Source of the DNA: Cellulosilyticum ruminicola JCM 14822
GTDB lineage: Bacteria; Bacillota; Clostridia; Lachnospirales; Cellulosilyticaceae
NCBI RefSeq assembly: GCF_001311925.1
Contig: NZ_BBCG01000028.1
Coordinates: forward strand, 1-44,767
Length of the DNA: 44,767 nt
Reading direction: 5' to 3'
The translations under genes were made by a program, and so were the position numbers. This document shows, in pieces, positions 8,441 through 16,853 of this stretch (position 1 is its first letter; every line of letters starts with the position of its first letter). The notes beneath the pieces were generated by a model. It saw only the letters and a program-made list of their open reading frames with translations, was not told the DNA's origin and ran no database searches.

Positions 8441-9133
8441 CTAAGAAATTTCTTCTAATTCTATAATTCCTTTTAAATTTCTTAATTCCTCTAAAGTGTC
8501 TTTATGAGGACATTTATTGCATAAGTTAAGTGTCATAATAACTCTTACTCTTTCTGTAGGTTCTCCTCTATCAATTTTTTGAACATTAATATCTGTGGCC
8601 ATAATATCCTTCTCCTGTAAATGATATAGAAAGTCCGTCAGTATTTGTATTTCATCTAACTCTACATAAATACGAACGATTTTAGAATGATGCTGTACAT
8701 AATCATCAACGCAGTGTAGGCTCTTCATAATAATAAGTACCAGAATACATGTAAAAATAGCACCTTCATAAAACCCTATACCAACTGCCAGCCCAATACA
8801 GCCACATACCCATAAGCCAGCCGCTGTTGTAAGCCCCTTTACACGACCTCGATCTATTACGATAATTGTGCCCGCCCCTAAAAAACCTATGCCGCTAATC
8901 ACTTGTGCCCCTAATCTACTTATATCCGTAGTAAATCCTTGCTGCAACATATATTGACTTGTCATCATAACTAGTGAAGCGCCTACACACACTAATATAT
9001 GAGTCCTAAAGCCAGCTATTTGTTTCTTTTTCCCCCTCTCAACACCAATTAATCCTGAACAAATTAACGCTATAAGTATTCTTAAAATTACAGATATTAC
9101 ATTAAATTCTCTCAAGTACTCAATTCCATCCAT
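8441..9133 (-). CDS. MgtC/SapB family membrane protein (copy 1)
   Basis: A complete 230-residue MgtC-family protein. The N-terminal half has four or five hydrophobic segments with the family motifs GLIGVERGKK, AGFRTHILVCVGASLVM, QVISGIGFLGAGTII, KGLTTAAGLWVCGCIGLAVG and FYEGA. The C-terminal 80 residues form a soluble ACT-like domain (KIVRIYVELDEIQILTDFLY). Some members inhibit the F1Fo ATP synthase or aid growth at low magnesium; in Clostridia the role is not established. No magnesium leader is recognised upstream. A second copy lies at 12365-13056, and the two flank the pilin-like cluster. Confidence 0.9.
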   Translation of the reverse strand: MDGIEYLREFNVISVILRILIALICSGLIGVERGKKKQIAGFRTHILVCVGASLVMMTSQYMLQQGFTTDISRLGAQVISGIGFLGAGTIIVIDRGRVKGLTTAAGLWVCGCIGLAVGIGFYEGAIFTCILVLIIMKSLHCVDDYVQHHSKIVRIYVELDEIQILTDFLYHLQEKDIMATDINVQKIDRGEPTERVRVIMTLNLCNKCPHKDTLEELRNLKGIIELEEIS

Positions 9134-9224
9134 AAGATTTCGCCTACTTGTTATGTTCCTACTTCATAATATTAATTTATCTTTTAAAGTTGCACACTTT
9201 GTCTTATTTTTATCTCAAAGCACA

Positions 9225-9680
9225 TTAATCCGCTTCTACCTGCCACTTATTGACTATGGTAAAATAGTCATTTTTTACTTGTTCTTTAGTCGTGTCTATT
9301 TCCAGTTCTACACTCAAACTTTGTCTAGTATTAATAGATTCTACATAGCACACCAAAATGCTTTTTTCATTTTTATTAAAGATTTCTATGCCTTTAATAT
9401 CTTTAATAGCTTTTTTGATTCTGTCTGTATCGTAATTAATATGAGCCTTTGAATAATAAATTTGATAAAGCCGTTGTTCAATTAATGCCCTTTTTACAGT
9501 TGCCTCTCCATCTGCTGCATAATAAGACTGAGTTTCTATAATATATTGTTCATTGATTTTATAGCTTTTATAAATTTGTAATGTCATGCCCACAATGATA
9601 ACACTTATTAAAAAAGCAGTAAAAATAATAATAATCGATGCTCCTCCTATGCTTATGGGATTCTTCCTTTCTTCTCTCAT
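9225..9680 (-). CDS. Single-pass membrane protein in the pilin-like cluster (151 aa)
   Basis: The protein has a short basic N-terminus (MREERKNP), one hydrophobic helix at about residues 12-35 (GGASIIIIFTAFLISVIIVG), then a soluble domain of mixed helix and strand beginning QSYYAADGEATVKRALIEQ. This layout, and the AADGE segment just after the helix, resemble PilX-type minor pilins of type IV pilus and type II secretion operons. It lacks a clear prepilin peptidase site (no G/A followed by FTLxE). It is the last gene of the group that starts with the GspF-like protein. The family call is by layout and context only. Confidence 0.6.
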   Translation of the reverse strand: MREERKNPISIGGASIIIIFTAFLISVIIVGMTLQIYKSYKINEQYIIETQSYYAADGEATVKRALIEQRLYQIYYSKAHINYDTDRIKKAIKDIKGIEIFNKNEKSILVCYVESINTRQSLSVELEIDTTKEQVKNDYFTIVNKWQVEAD

Positions 9681-9730
9681 TTACTCTGTTCCCTTCTCTC
9701 CCTATGCCTTACCTTCTATCTTAATTCATC

Positions 9731-10189
9731 CTAGTATGCCTTAGCTGATAAACTATAAATCAATTTATCTCTATATCCCTGTCTATAAACATTTACTTGA
9801 ATATTTTTCAGCTTACCACTCATCATCTGCTCTCCTCCTATATTCAAGGCCACATAATACCTGCTTTCTTCTTTTTCCTTCATAACTTTCCAGTCCATAT
9901 CATAATAAAAATAGTATTTGCCATGGACCTTTTTAGCTCCCAAATTAGTTAGTACATCATCATAGCGAACTTTTGTATCCTTTCCATACTCCACTAAATT
10001 TTGAGCAATTATATTTGCCATCAGCTTCTCATTACTTTCCCGATCTAGTGTATAAACCTTAATAAAGCTTGATAATGCAATAGTTACTATAATAAGAAAT
10101 ATAAATACCATGCTCATATTTTCCGTTAAATAAGCACTGTACTTCCCCAATATATAATGCTTATTATCTTTCTCTCTTTTACGTTTCAT
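9731..10189 (-). CDS. Pilin-like minor pseudopilin (152 aa)
   Basis: Basic N-terminus (MKRKREKDNKHYILGK), a hydrophobic helix at about residues 26-48 (MSMVFIFLIIVTIALSSFIK) and a C-terminal beta-rich domain (YYVALNIGGEQMMSG, IQVNVYRQGYRDKLIYSL). The pattern resembles GspI/PilV-type minor pseudopilins, in which a helix with a Glu-containing stretch (LTENM here, just before the helix) anchors a small globular domain. Its start overlaps the end of the next upstream gene by 11 bases, suggesting translational coupling. I cannot name the exact family. Confidence 0.6.
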   Translation of the reverse strand: MKRKREKDNKHYILGKYSAYLTENMSMVFIFLIIVTIALSSFIKVYTLDRESNEKLMANIIAQNLVEYGKDTKVRYDDVLTNLGAKKVHGKYYFYYDMDWKVMKEKEESRYYVALNIGGEQMMSGKLKNIQVNVYRQGYRDKLIYSLSAKAY

Positions 10190-10673
10190 TTTGCACCGCC
10201 TTCAAACGACTCCTTATAAATAAGTTGTATATATACTCTCTTCCATTTCCATCCTGCACCTTAAACTTAATAAGTTCCGGTGTAATAATTCTTATATTTA
10301 ATTGCTGAATTCTAGTAATTACCTTTCCTTTACTAAGTTCTATTTTCTCAGCTTCTTTGTGCTCACTCTCACATAAATTGCCCTTGTAAGCATATAACCA
10401 AGTTTCATATATCTTTTCTTCCTGCTGCTCTACGAAAACTAAGATATCCGTTCCTTGTATACTTCTCACTTCTATACTTTCCTTAGCATCAAAGTTTCTC
10501 AACCTTTGCGTTAAGTATCTAATGGCACTTCTTTTATCTACTTGCTCTACATTAGAATGCATTACTTTTTCATACACTATAGCTTCAAATATAACGACTA
10601 AAGCTGCACTACACAAAAATAAACATAATAAAGCAAGTGCTCCAAGACTGCCTACCTTCTTCACAGCTTTCAC
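10179..10673 (-). CDS. Pilin-like protein, possibly DUF4860-like (164 aa)
   Basis: A hydrophobic N-terminal helix (SLGALALLCLFLCSAALVVI) follows a short basic start. A soluble domain comes next, with TQRLRNFDAKESIEV and strands such as TDILVFVEQQ and EYIYNLFIRSR. The size, single N-terminal anchor and place directly downstream of the GspF-like gene suit the DUF4860-type minor pilins of clostridial pilus operons; this family name is tentative. The stop overlaps the start of the following gene. No prepilin peptidase motif is evident. Confidence 0.55.
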   Translation of the reverse strand: MKAVKKVGSLGALALLCLFLCSAALVVIFEAIVYEKVMHSNVEQVDKRSAIRYLTQRLRNFDAKESIEVRSIQGTDILVFVEQQEEKIYETWLYAYKGNLCESEHKEAEKIELSKGKVITRIQQLNIRIITPELIKFKVQDGNGREYIYNLFIRSRLKAVQNET

Positions 10674-10677
10674 TCCT

Positions 10678-11693
10678 CTACATTAACATTAACAACATAC
10701 TTATAAGAGGTAACATGACAGTCATTAAAATACTTCCTATAATAACAACGGTAACGCCTACAGAAAAAGTTTCAACAGCTAACACTTTATTCTCCAATGT
10801 ATATTGCAAATCTTTTTCACATTCTTCTCCAACCTGTTTCATTACCTTATTCAATTGATTATTTTGGGTGCTCTTTATAATGAGCCTTGTAGTCTTTCTT
10901 GAGAAAATTTTAGTTTCTACTAAAGCGTATTCAAATAACTCCTTATCCTTTAGCATTCTCAAGCATTCGCTTACCTTTTCATGTACCATTTTATTTTCTA
11001 CAACACCTAAGCTTTTACTTAAAGCTTGCTCAAGACTTAGTCCACTTTCTAACAAAATCCCCATAACCCACGCAAAATGTGCTGTACTTGCCTTCTCTGC
11101 AACATTTGTATAGCCTACTAAGAAATAACCTATTCTTCGTCCTCTATTTGTCTTAACTACAAGTAAACTCATAATACTAAAAATTACAAGTGCTATAAAT
11201 ATACTGACAGTGCATACCCCTACTAATTTTCCTAATCTCAAAAATACTTTTGCTCCTTGCGTCATTTCTCCAGTCCACCCTTTGAAAATCTGTTTAAATA
11301 TAGGAATAACTTTAAACACTAAAAAAGCATTATTACACACATAATGCTACATAGATAAATAGGGTAAGTAATGGTTTGTTTTAAATGCTGTTTCAACCTT
11401 GCTTCTCTATGGTATACTTCCATTAATACTTCTAAAACTTCTGTTAAACAGTTATAATTCACACCTATTTGGAGTAAATAAATCATATGTTTCGGGAATT
11501 CTTTGGTTGCTTGTAATGCTTCATCTATGGATTTTCCATTATTTAACTCTACTTTAATTTGTTTAATGATCTGTTTCACATGACGACTTTCACTGTCTTG
11601 CTCAATAAATTCAATCACTTCTTCTAAAGTCATTCCAGCCCGCACGAGAATAGCCATATCCTTACAAAAAGCCTCCAGCTCTGCCCCCTTCAT
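10678..11693 (-). CDS. GspF/PilC-type inner-membrane platform protein, interrupted by a frameshift
   Basis: Two pieces make one T2SS-F protein of about 338 residues. The N-terminal piece (11319-11693, 124 aa) carries the first F domain: MAILVRAGMTLEEVI, NGKSIDEALQ and LKQTITYPIYL. The C-terminal piece (10678 to about 11340) has the second F domain (FAWVMGILLESGLSLEQALS) and closing membrane segments. The first piece stops at TAG (11319) directly after a run of six T on the minus strand (11321-11326). One more T gives the continuous MLFLVFKVIPIF. This protein is the membrane platform of type II secretion and type IV pilus machines. The usual ATPase GspE/PilB and prepilin peptidase are not in the window. 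AAGGGGGAGA precedes the start at 11693. Confidence 0.8.
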
Positions 11694-11784
11694 GTTATCT
11701 CCCCCTTTAACAAACTATCTATCACTTTGTAATCATACGTTACGGCTTGCATTTCTATGCTAATTTTATTTTACTTCTGTAATA

Positions 11785-11827
11785 AAGGCAGTGTCTTAAA
11801 CCCTTTATAGTTCAAGTTCACTGCCTT
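11785..11827 (-). terminator. Stem-loop after a possible small gene
   Basis: AAGGCAGTG (11785-11793) pairs perfectly with CACTGCCTT (11819-11827). Read on the minus strand it is followed by TTATTAC. It lies just after the small ORF at 11832-11955 and upstream of the GspF-like gene, so it would isolate the two. Confidence 0.5.
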
Positions 11828-11831
11828 ATTT

Positions 11832-11955
11832 CTATAATTCGTGTTCATCTTCTCTTCTCCATAATAATGCTGCATATAAGGCAGCCTCTGTACACTGAGA
11901 TAATAACTAATGAAATATATCTGTACATTGTAATCGTTTCATAAATATCTTTCAT
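11832..11955 (-). CDS. Possible small protein, about 40 aa, frame uncertain
   Basis: An ATG at 11955 opens MKDIYETITMYRYISLVIIS, which in the same frame runs on to a stop at 11845 (36 aa). A one-base shift near 11895 instead gives QCTEAALYAALLWRREDEHE and a stop at 11832, which looks more like real protein sequence. The segment is flanked by its own stem-loop at 11785-11827. I do not recognise it. It is the only feature I can suggest in the 320-base gap between the GspF-like gene and the 61-residue gene. Confidence 0.3.
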
Positions 11956-12012
11956 CTTTTCCACTTCTCATCACCTATTATCCTTTAGTCCTATATTATA
12001 TTCAATGCTTTT

Positions 12013-12198
12013 TTATTTATTCACCCTTTTCCCCCTAAAAAATGCCCATATAATCAATAACCAGCCTACTATAAAACAAATACAATCTTTGAATTGTATA
12101 GCTCCAGTGCTTTCATCCTCTATGAGAACCCCAAAACCTATATACACAGCCAAAACACCTATAACTAATACCCACCACTGCCATTCTATTTCTTTCAT
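12013..12198 (-). CDS. Small two-helix membrane protein (61 aa)
   Basis: A strong GGGGGTG ribosome binding site lies about 6 bases upstream of the ATG at 12198. The product is mostly two hydrophobic helices (WWVLVIGVLAVYIGFGVLI and CICFIVGWLLIIWAFF) joined by an acidic linker (EDESTGAIQFKD), with a basic tail (RGKRVNK). This is a typical small bacterial membrane protein of unknown role. It sits between the pilin-like cluster and the second mgtC-like gene. Confidence 0.65.
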   Translation of the reverse strand: MKEIEWQWWVLVIGVLAVYIGFGVLIEDESTGAIQFKDCICFIVGWLLIIWAFFRGKRVNK

Positions 12199-12313
12199 CT
12201 TAACACCCCCACGGAATGCTAACCTTTTATATTAATGTATTCATTGATTCTCGTCCTTTTAATACTTTTGTATTATACTTGCTAAAATTTTTCTATGACT
12301 CATAAAACAATAA

Positions 12314-12346
12314 AAATAGACACAGTCTCATGTACTGTGTCTATTT
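12314..12346 (-). terminator. Intrinsic terminator of mgtC-like gene 2
   Basis: AAATAGACACAGT (12314-12326) and ACTGTGTCTATTT (12334-12346) form a perfect 13-bp stem with a 7-base loop, followed on the minus strand by TTATTGTTTTA. It lies 18 bases past the stop at 12365. Confidence 0.85.
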
Positions 12347-12364
12347 CAAATATGTATTTTCTTA

Positions 12365-13056
12365 TTAACTAATTTCTTCTATTGAATGTATACCTTCTAT
12401 TTTATTAAACTCTAATAATTGTTCAGCATGATTATACTTCTCTTGTAATCTAACCGTCATAATAGACCCAACTTGTTGATTACCACCTCTCTTAATTTTT
12501 TGAACTTCCATATTAGAGACTTTCGCCCCTTTATCTTTTAGGTACTTTAAAAAGCTTGTAAGCCCACTTAAGTCTTCAAATTCTACGTAAATTTCCATGA
12601 CTTTAGAATTAGCTTGCACATAGTTATCCATATTATGAAGCCCTGTCATAACACCAAATACAAAAACACAACTAATGATAGCCCCTTCATAAAATCCTAT
12701 ACCAATAGCTAGTCCCATACAAGCACAAGCCCAAAGTCCAGCTGCTGTTGTAAGTCCTTTTACTTGATTTCTACCAACCACAATAATTGTTCCCGCACCC
12801 AAGAAACTATCCCACTAATCACTTGCGCTCCCATTCTGCTAGGATCAGTATCCATTCCTAACACATCGGCCATATATTGATTTGTAATCATAACGAGAGT
12901 AGCACCCATACATACTAAAATATGCGTTCTAAAACCAGCTGGTCTTCTCTTTTGACCTCGTTCAATACCAATCACACCTGCACATACTGCCGCTAATGAT
13001 AATCTTACTACAATCGAGATAAGATTAAGTTCTCTTAAATAGCTTATAACTTCCAT
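12365..13056 (-). CDS. MgtC/SapB family membrane protein (copy 2), interrupted by a frameshift
   Basis: The N-terminal part (start 13056, MEVISYLRELNLIS) carries IGIERGQKRRPAGFRTHILV and QVISGI, then runs out of frame and stops at 12760. The C-terminal part carries MGAGTIIVVGRNQVKGL, TTAAGLWACACMGLA and the ACT-like tail. Adding one C at 12807 on the plus strand (one G on the coding strand) restores SGIGFLGAGTII. The repaired protein has exactly 230 residues, the same as copy 1. The start at 13056 matches that of copy 1 and has GGAGGAG 6-7 bases upstream; an alternative ATG at 13071 also has a good site. The break is not in a long homopolymer. Confidence 0.85.
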
Positions 13057-13101
13057 ATACGTCTCCTCCATCTTTATCTCCTCCCCATTTAAATCTAAAG
13101 C

Positions 13102-13150
13102 AAAAAGCAGGCAATCTCATTAATTATAATGACGCCATTGCCTGCTTTTT
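13102..13150. terminator. Bidirectional-looking terminator after the radical SAM gene
   Basis: AAAAAGCAGGCAAT (13102-13115) pairs with ATTGCCTGCTTTTT (13137-13150), a perfect 14-bp stem with U-runs on both sides. It ends the B6 salvage operon running on the minus strand and lies upstream of mgtC-like gene 2. Confidence 0.85.
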
Positions 13151-13194
13151 TGTATATTTAAAATTATATCATCTAGTTTTTTTCAAGTCAAAAC

Positions 13195-13803
13195 CTAGAC
13201 ATATTCACGTACTCTATAGCTTACCCCTATATCTTCTGCAATCTTTCTGCATTTTTCAATAGCCTCTTCACCAATTGTATCCACTACACTTAATGTGACT
13301 TTTGGAACATAATCTTTGGCTTCACTTGCAAACTTTAACATTGCATCAAAAGATTCTATGCCAAACTTAGGTCTTGTAACCGCTAGGTATTCTTCTGCTG
13401 TAGGTGCATTTAAACTAATTGAAATAGCATCAATATAGCCTTTTAATAAATGGGCTACTGGTTTGCCATGTATTAAATCCCCTAAACCATTTGTATTTAA
13501 TCTAATTTTAATATCACTCTTTGAACGAATGTATTTGCATACTTCAATAAGTGTTTCAAGACGTGTCGTAGGCTCACCATAACCACAAAAGATAACTTCT
13601 TTATATTTACTTAAATTCTCTTCTTCAAAGGCCTCAATTACTTCTTCTAAAGATGGCTCATGTTCAAGCCATAAACTATCAGAACCATGTGCCCCATCTC
13701 CCTCTTGTCTTAAACAAAAAGTACAGTTACATGGACATTTATTTGTTAAATTAACGTATAAGCCACCATGAATTTCATAAAGTATTGTCATTTTCTTAAT
13801 CAT
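13195..13803 (-). CDS. Radical SAM protein, TatD-associated type
   Basis: A short radical SAM enzyme of 202 residues. The cluster motif lies at about residues 23-30 (NKCPCNCTFCLRQ), giving CxxxCxxC for the 4Fe-4S cluster. A GGEP-like FCGYGEPTTR (about 70) contacts SAM, and INTNGLGD-type and SISLNAPT strands follow, as in the TatD-associated radical SAM family. The reaction is unknown. The ATG overlaps the stop of the ECF gene (ATGA), so it is translationally coupled to vitamin B6 uptake and salvage. That partnership is unusual, since the family is named for association with TatD nuclease. No second Cys-rich auxiliary cluster region is present. Confidence 0.8.
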   Translation of the reverse strand: MIKKMTILYEIHGGLYVNLTNKCPCNCTFCLRQEGDGAHGSDSLWLEHEPSLEEVIEAFEEENLSKYKEVIFCGYGEPTTRLETLIEVCKYIRSKSDIKIRLNTNGLGDLIHGKPVAHLLKGYIDAISISLNAPTAEEYLAVTRPKFGIESFDAMLKFASEAKDYVPKVTLSVVDTIGEEAIEKCRKIAEDIGVSYRVREYV

Positions 13804-14360
13804 GCTACATTCTCCCTTATTTTATTTTTGCGTTCTTTATTAAAATCTTGATTTAAGTTAAGTTGATTCTTTAATTTCATATTATCAAAAGCTAAGGCTA
13901 AGGCCATAAAGAGTATTCCACTACCTATAGGTTGAAAAGCGCCAGCTGGTATACTCATTAAGGCTGCAATGAAATTGCCATAAATAATCCATTCTGCTAT
14001 AGCGTAAGCTACAGAACCTACAATTCCTGCTAAAAATATAGCTACAGTATTTCTTTTCGTTACAATCTTATATGGTTTAGAAGTAAAGAAAGTTACAAGT
14101 AACGGTTTAATCAATATAGTTGGTAATACCCAAATCATACAGCCAGGTGTTGTAAAATCTGAAAGCCCTGCACCTATAGCGCTGCTAGCCATAGCATATG
14201 GCAATGGTAAGATACAAGCACTTAAATACACAACTGCATCTCCTAAATGTACAATACGATTATTCATGCCAAGTGGAATATTAATACGTGTGCCTAGAAA
14301 TGTCAGTGCTGCAAATAATGCTGTTAATACTAATAATCTTATTTTATTAACTTGTTTCAT
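13800..14360 (-). CDS. ECF transporter S component, probably for a B6 vitamer
   Basis: A 186-residue protein with about six membrane segments and the ECF substrate-binding layout: LLVLTALFAALTFLGT near the start, GDAVVYLSACILP, AIGAGLSDF and a C-terminal SIPAGAFQPIGSGILFMALA helix. S components bind a vitamin and use shared EcfA/EcfT energising subunits encoded elsewhere. Specificity is inferred from neighbours only: the gene overlaps the kinase upstream by 14 bases and is divergent from pdxR, which points to pyridoxine, pyridoxal or pyridoxamine. A tail of charged residues (KLKNQLNLNQDFNKERKNK) follows the last helix. Confidence 0.8.
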   Translation of the reverse strand: MKQVNKIRLLVLTALFAALTFLGTRINIPLGMNNRIVHLGDAVVYLSACILPLPYAMASSAIGAGLSDFTTPGCMIWVLPTILIKPLLVTFFTSKPYKIVTKRNTVAIFLAGIVGSVAYAIAEWIIYGNFIAALMSIPAGAFQPIGSGILFMALALAFDNMKLKNQLNLNQDFNKERKNKIRENVA

Positions 14361-15198
14361 TTATACTCAGCTCCTTTAAAAACTTTTCAAACATGATACC
14401 ATCGCGTGTATCCCAATTTGGTACTTTTTCTGTATACTCAATTGCTTTACCAATAAAATGTGTAGCAAGCTCTATGCTATCTTTTAACTGTGCTCCTCTT
14501 GTTAATGCCCCACATAATATAGAAGCAAATATATCTCCTGTCCCACTATAAGATTTATGGTTATAAGAAGTTTTCACTTCATACCACTCATCCTTTTCTA
14601 AATCAATACCCACACTGTACATTTGATCCTCTTCAATAAGACCTGTCACAATAATTTTCTTAGGGCCTAAAGCTTTTAAAGATTCGTGCTTATCATAATC
14701 TGTTTGATATAACCTAAGCTCTTCTCTCGTCATTTTTTCTTCTAATGGAATCCCTAATAATAACTTAAGTTCTGTAATATTTGGTGTGACTACGTCTGCT
14801 AACGCGACTAATCTTTTCATGTCTTCTGGATATGTCGTTTCATAAATTGGATAAAGGACTCCGTTATCCCCCATAACAGGATCGATTAAAACAAGTGTAT
14901 TTTCTTTTTTAAAACGTTCCACAAAACCTATGATAATTTCAACTTGCTCTGTAGACCCTAGAAAACCTGAATAAATCGCATCAAACTCACGATTTAACTT
15001 TTTCCAATGTGTATAATATGCTTGCATATGTGGTGTAAAATCTAAAAAAGAAAATTCTTTAAAGCCAGTTTGATTTGAAAGCACCGCCGTAGGCAGTGGA
15101 CATGCTTGTACTTCTAGAACTGATAATATGGCTATTGCTACATTTAATGAACATCTTCCAATTCCTGATAAATCATTAATAATTGCCGCTCTCTTCAT
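14347..15198 (-). CDS. pdxY: Pyridoxamine/pyridoxal kinase (PdxY/PdxK-like)
   Basis: ATP-dependent phosphorylation of B6 vitamers to PLP or PMP. The 283-residue protein has the ribokinase-fold signatures of the family: IINDLSGIGRCSL at the N-terminus, AVLSNQTGF, LIDPVMGDNGVLY (about 105-118), VTPNITELKLLLG, and the anion hole/catalytic Asp in YSGTGDIFASILCG (about 220-233). The gene starts a three-gene operon (kinase, S component, radical SAM protein) that runs divergently from pdxR, so PdxR with PLP is the likely regulator. Whether pdxK or pdxY is the better symbol cannot be settled from the sequence alone. Confidence 0.85.
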   Translation of the reverse strand: MKRAAIINDLSGIGRCSLNVAIAILSVLEVQACPLPTAVLSNQTGFKEFSFLDFTPHMQAYYTHWKKLNREFDAIYSGFLGSTEQVEIIIGFVERFKKENTLVLIDPVMGDNGVLYPIYETTYPEDMKRLVALADVVTPNITELKLLLGIPLEEKMTREELRLYQTDYDKHESLKALGPKKIIVTGLIEEDQMYSVGIDLEKDEWYEVKTSYNHKSYSGTGDIFASILCGALTRGAQLKDSIELATHFIGKAIEYTEKVPNWDTRDGIMFEKFLKELSINETS

Positions 15199-15291
15199 GT
15201 CACCCTCCCAGTATAAATTTATTTAAATATTTAAAAATTTTATTAAATGACTTTACTTTTATAATTCTAACCTCTAAAATAAAGCTTAATA

Positions 15292-15311
15292 AAATTGTTT
15301 CGATACAATTT
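15292..15311. promoter_or_regulatory. Inverted repeat in the pdxY/pdxR intergenic region
   Basis: AAATTGT (15292-15298) and ACAATTT (15305-15311) are perfect 7-bp arms around TTCGAT. It lies about midway in the 195-base divergent region, about 80 bases from the pdxR start. It is a candidate PdxR operator, although MocR regulators often use direct repeats. Confidence 0.4.
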
Positions 15312-15393
15312 ATTTATTTCCTGTAATTTAATAGTTGTATTTTTGCATAAGAATAATATTCAGTCAATAAGAAAAAAGGAGGTTTTTCTTAAC

Positions 15394-16794
15394 ATGGGAA
15401 TTGTACCGTTACAATTCAGCACAAATAGTACCGAACCATTATATGCACAGCTTTTTCGCCATATAAAAAGTCAAATCATTAATGAAGAAATTGAATATGG
15501 CAGCAAACTGCCTCCTATCCGTACATTTGCCAAAGAACTTGGTGTAAATAATATTACCGTCATTAACGCCTATAAACAATTAGAAACTTCTGGATATATT
15601 ACTTCTAAGCAAGGGAGTGGATTTTATGTGTCTAAGAAAGTGTCTAAAGAACAACCATTTTTCATTCCACCAGAGGAGGCACATAATTTTATTAACTTTG
15701 CCAGTGCTTCTCCTGATCCAAGTATCTTTCCAACACAAACCTTTAAGGAATATATTGTAGAAGCCATTGATCGTGACAAAGGTTTTGCTTTTGGCTATCA
15801 AGAAACTAATGGTTTTATGCCTCTTAGAAAAACTCTTACCGAGTTTCTTCATAATACTTATAGTATTCATACGGAAGCTCACCTCATTCAAATAGTTTCA
15901 GGGGCACAACAAGGACTCGATATTATTGCTAAAAGTATACTCCATTCTGGTGATACAGTTATTACAGAAAACCCAACTTACAACGGTGCTGTAGAAGTTT
16001 TCCGTTCAAGGGGTTGCCGCATTGTTCCGGTTCACCTTGATAGAGATGGCATCAATCTATTAGAGCTCGAAAAGAAAGTTCGTATTTCCAAACCTAAGCT
16101 CCTTTATATCATGCCAAATTATCAAAACCCAACAACCTGTTGTTACAGTTTAGAAACTATGGATCGTTTACTAGATTTAGCAGAGCGTTATGATTTCTTT
16201 ATCTTAGAAGAGGACCCTATGCTAGAACTTTCTTATGGCCATGAATTGCCAACTACCTTAAAATCACTAGACACCAAAGATAGAGTTATTTATCTTAAAA
16301 GTTTCTCTAAACTCCTCATGCCTGGACTTCGTATGGGATTTATGATTATGCCTAAAGTTTTACTTGAAGGTTTTACAAAGGCTAAACAAAACACAGATAT
16401 TTCAGCTTCTGGGCTTATTCAGAGAGCCTTAGAACTTTACTTTGTGAATAATAAATGGGATGAACATATTCACTATATACGTGAAATTTATCGTGGTCGC
16501 TATGAATATATGCTTGTTGCTTTAGAAAAGTTGAAGGATTATGATGTAACCTTTGAGCATCCAAAAGGAGGTTTATGTTTCTGGCTTCGTCTGCCACCCC
16601 ACATCGCCGCGGAAAAGCTCTATTATACTTGCCGTTCCAAAGGCTTACTTATCTTACCGTCTCCAATTTTCTTTTCCCATCTTGATCATAATAAAAATAG
16701 CTATATTCGTTTAAGCTTTGCAACCTGTACAATTGATGAGATTTACAAAGGCTGTGAAATACTTAAAGATTGTATTGCTTCTTTTAGTAAGTAA
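15394..16794 (+). CDS. pdxR: MocR-family PLP-dependent transcription regulator (PdxR-like)
   Basis: The start at 15394 follows AAAGGAGG by about 11 bases and fits the family length (466 aa); an upstream in-frame start has no site. Residues 1-75 are a GntR winged helix-turn-helix (EPLYAQLFRHIKSQIINEEI, GSKLPPIRTFAKELGVNNITVINAY, GSGFYV). Residues 100-460 are an aminotransferase class I-like domain with VSGAQQGLDII, MPNYQNPTT, FILEEDP and the PLP-binding Lys in LKSFSKLLMPGLRMGF. PdxR proteins sense PLP and control its supply; divergence from the B6 salvage operon supports this over other MocR types. The gene is one of only three complete plus-strand genes in the window. Confidence 0.85.
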   Translation: MGIVPLQFSTNSTEPLYAQLFRHIKSQIINEEIEYGSKLPPIRTFAKELGVNNITVINAYKQLETSGYITSKQGSGFYVSKKVSKEQPFFIPPEEAHNFINFASASPDPSIFPTQTFKEYIVEAIDRDKGFAFGYQETNGFMPLRKTLTEFLHNTYSIHTEAHLIQIVSGAQQGLDIIAKSILHSGDTVITENPTYNGAVEVFRSRGCRIVPVHLDRDGINLLELEKKVRISKPKLLYIMPNYQNPTTCCYSLETMDRLLDLAERYDFFILEEDPMLELSYGHELPTTLKSLDTKDRVIYLKSFSKLLMPGLRMGFMIMPKVLLEGFTKAKQNTDISASGLIQRALELYFVNNKWDEHIHYIREIYRGRYEYMLVALEKLKDYDVTFEHPKGGLCFWLRLPPHIAAEKLYYTCRSKGLLILPSPIFFSHLDHNKNSYIRLSFATCTIDEIYKGCEILKDCIASFSK

Positions 16795-16820
16795 AATTTC
16801 CTTATCAATGGACAAAATAA

Positions 16821-16846
16821 AAAGCGTGGCGTAAGCCACGTTTTTT
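16821..16846. terminator. Intrinsic terminator between convergent genes
   Basis: CGTGGC (16825-16830), loop GTAA, GCCACG (16835-16840), then TTTTTT on the plus strand and an A-run on the other side. It serves pdxR (+) and probably also the DUF4129-like gene (-). Confidence 0.9.
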
Positions 16847-16853
16847 GATTTTT

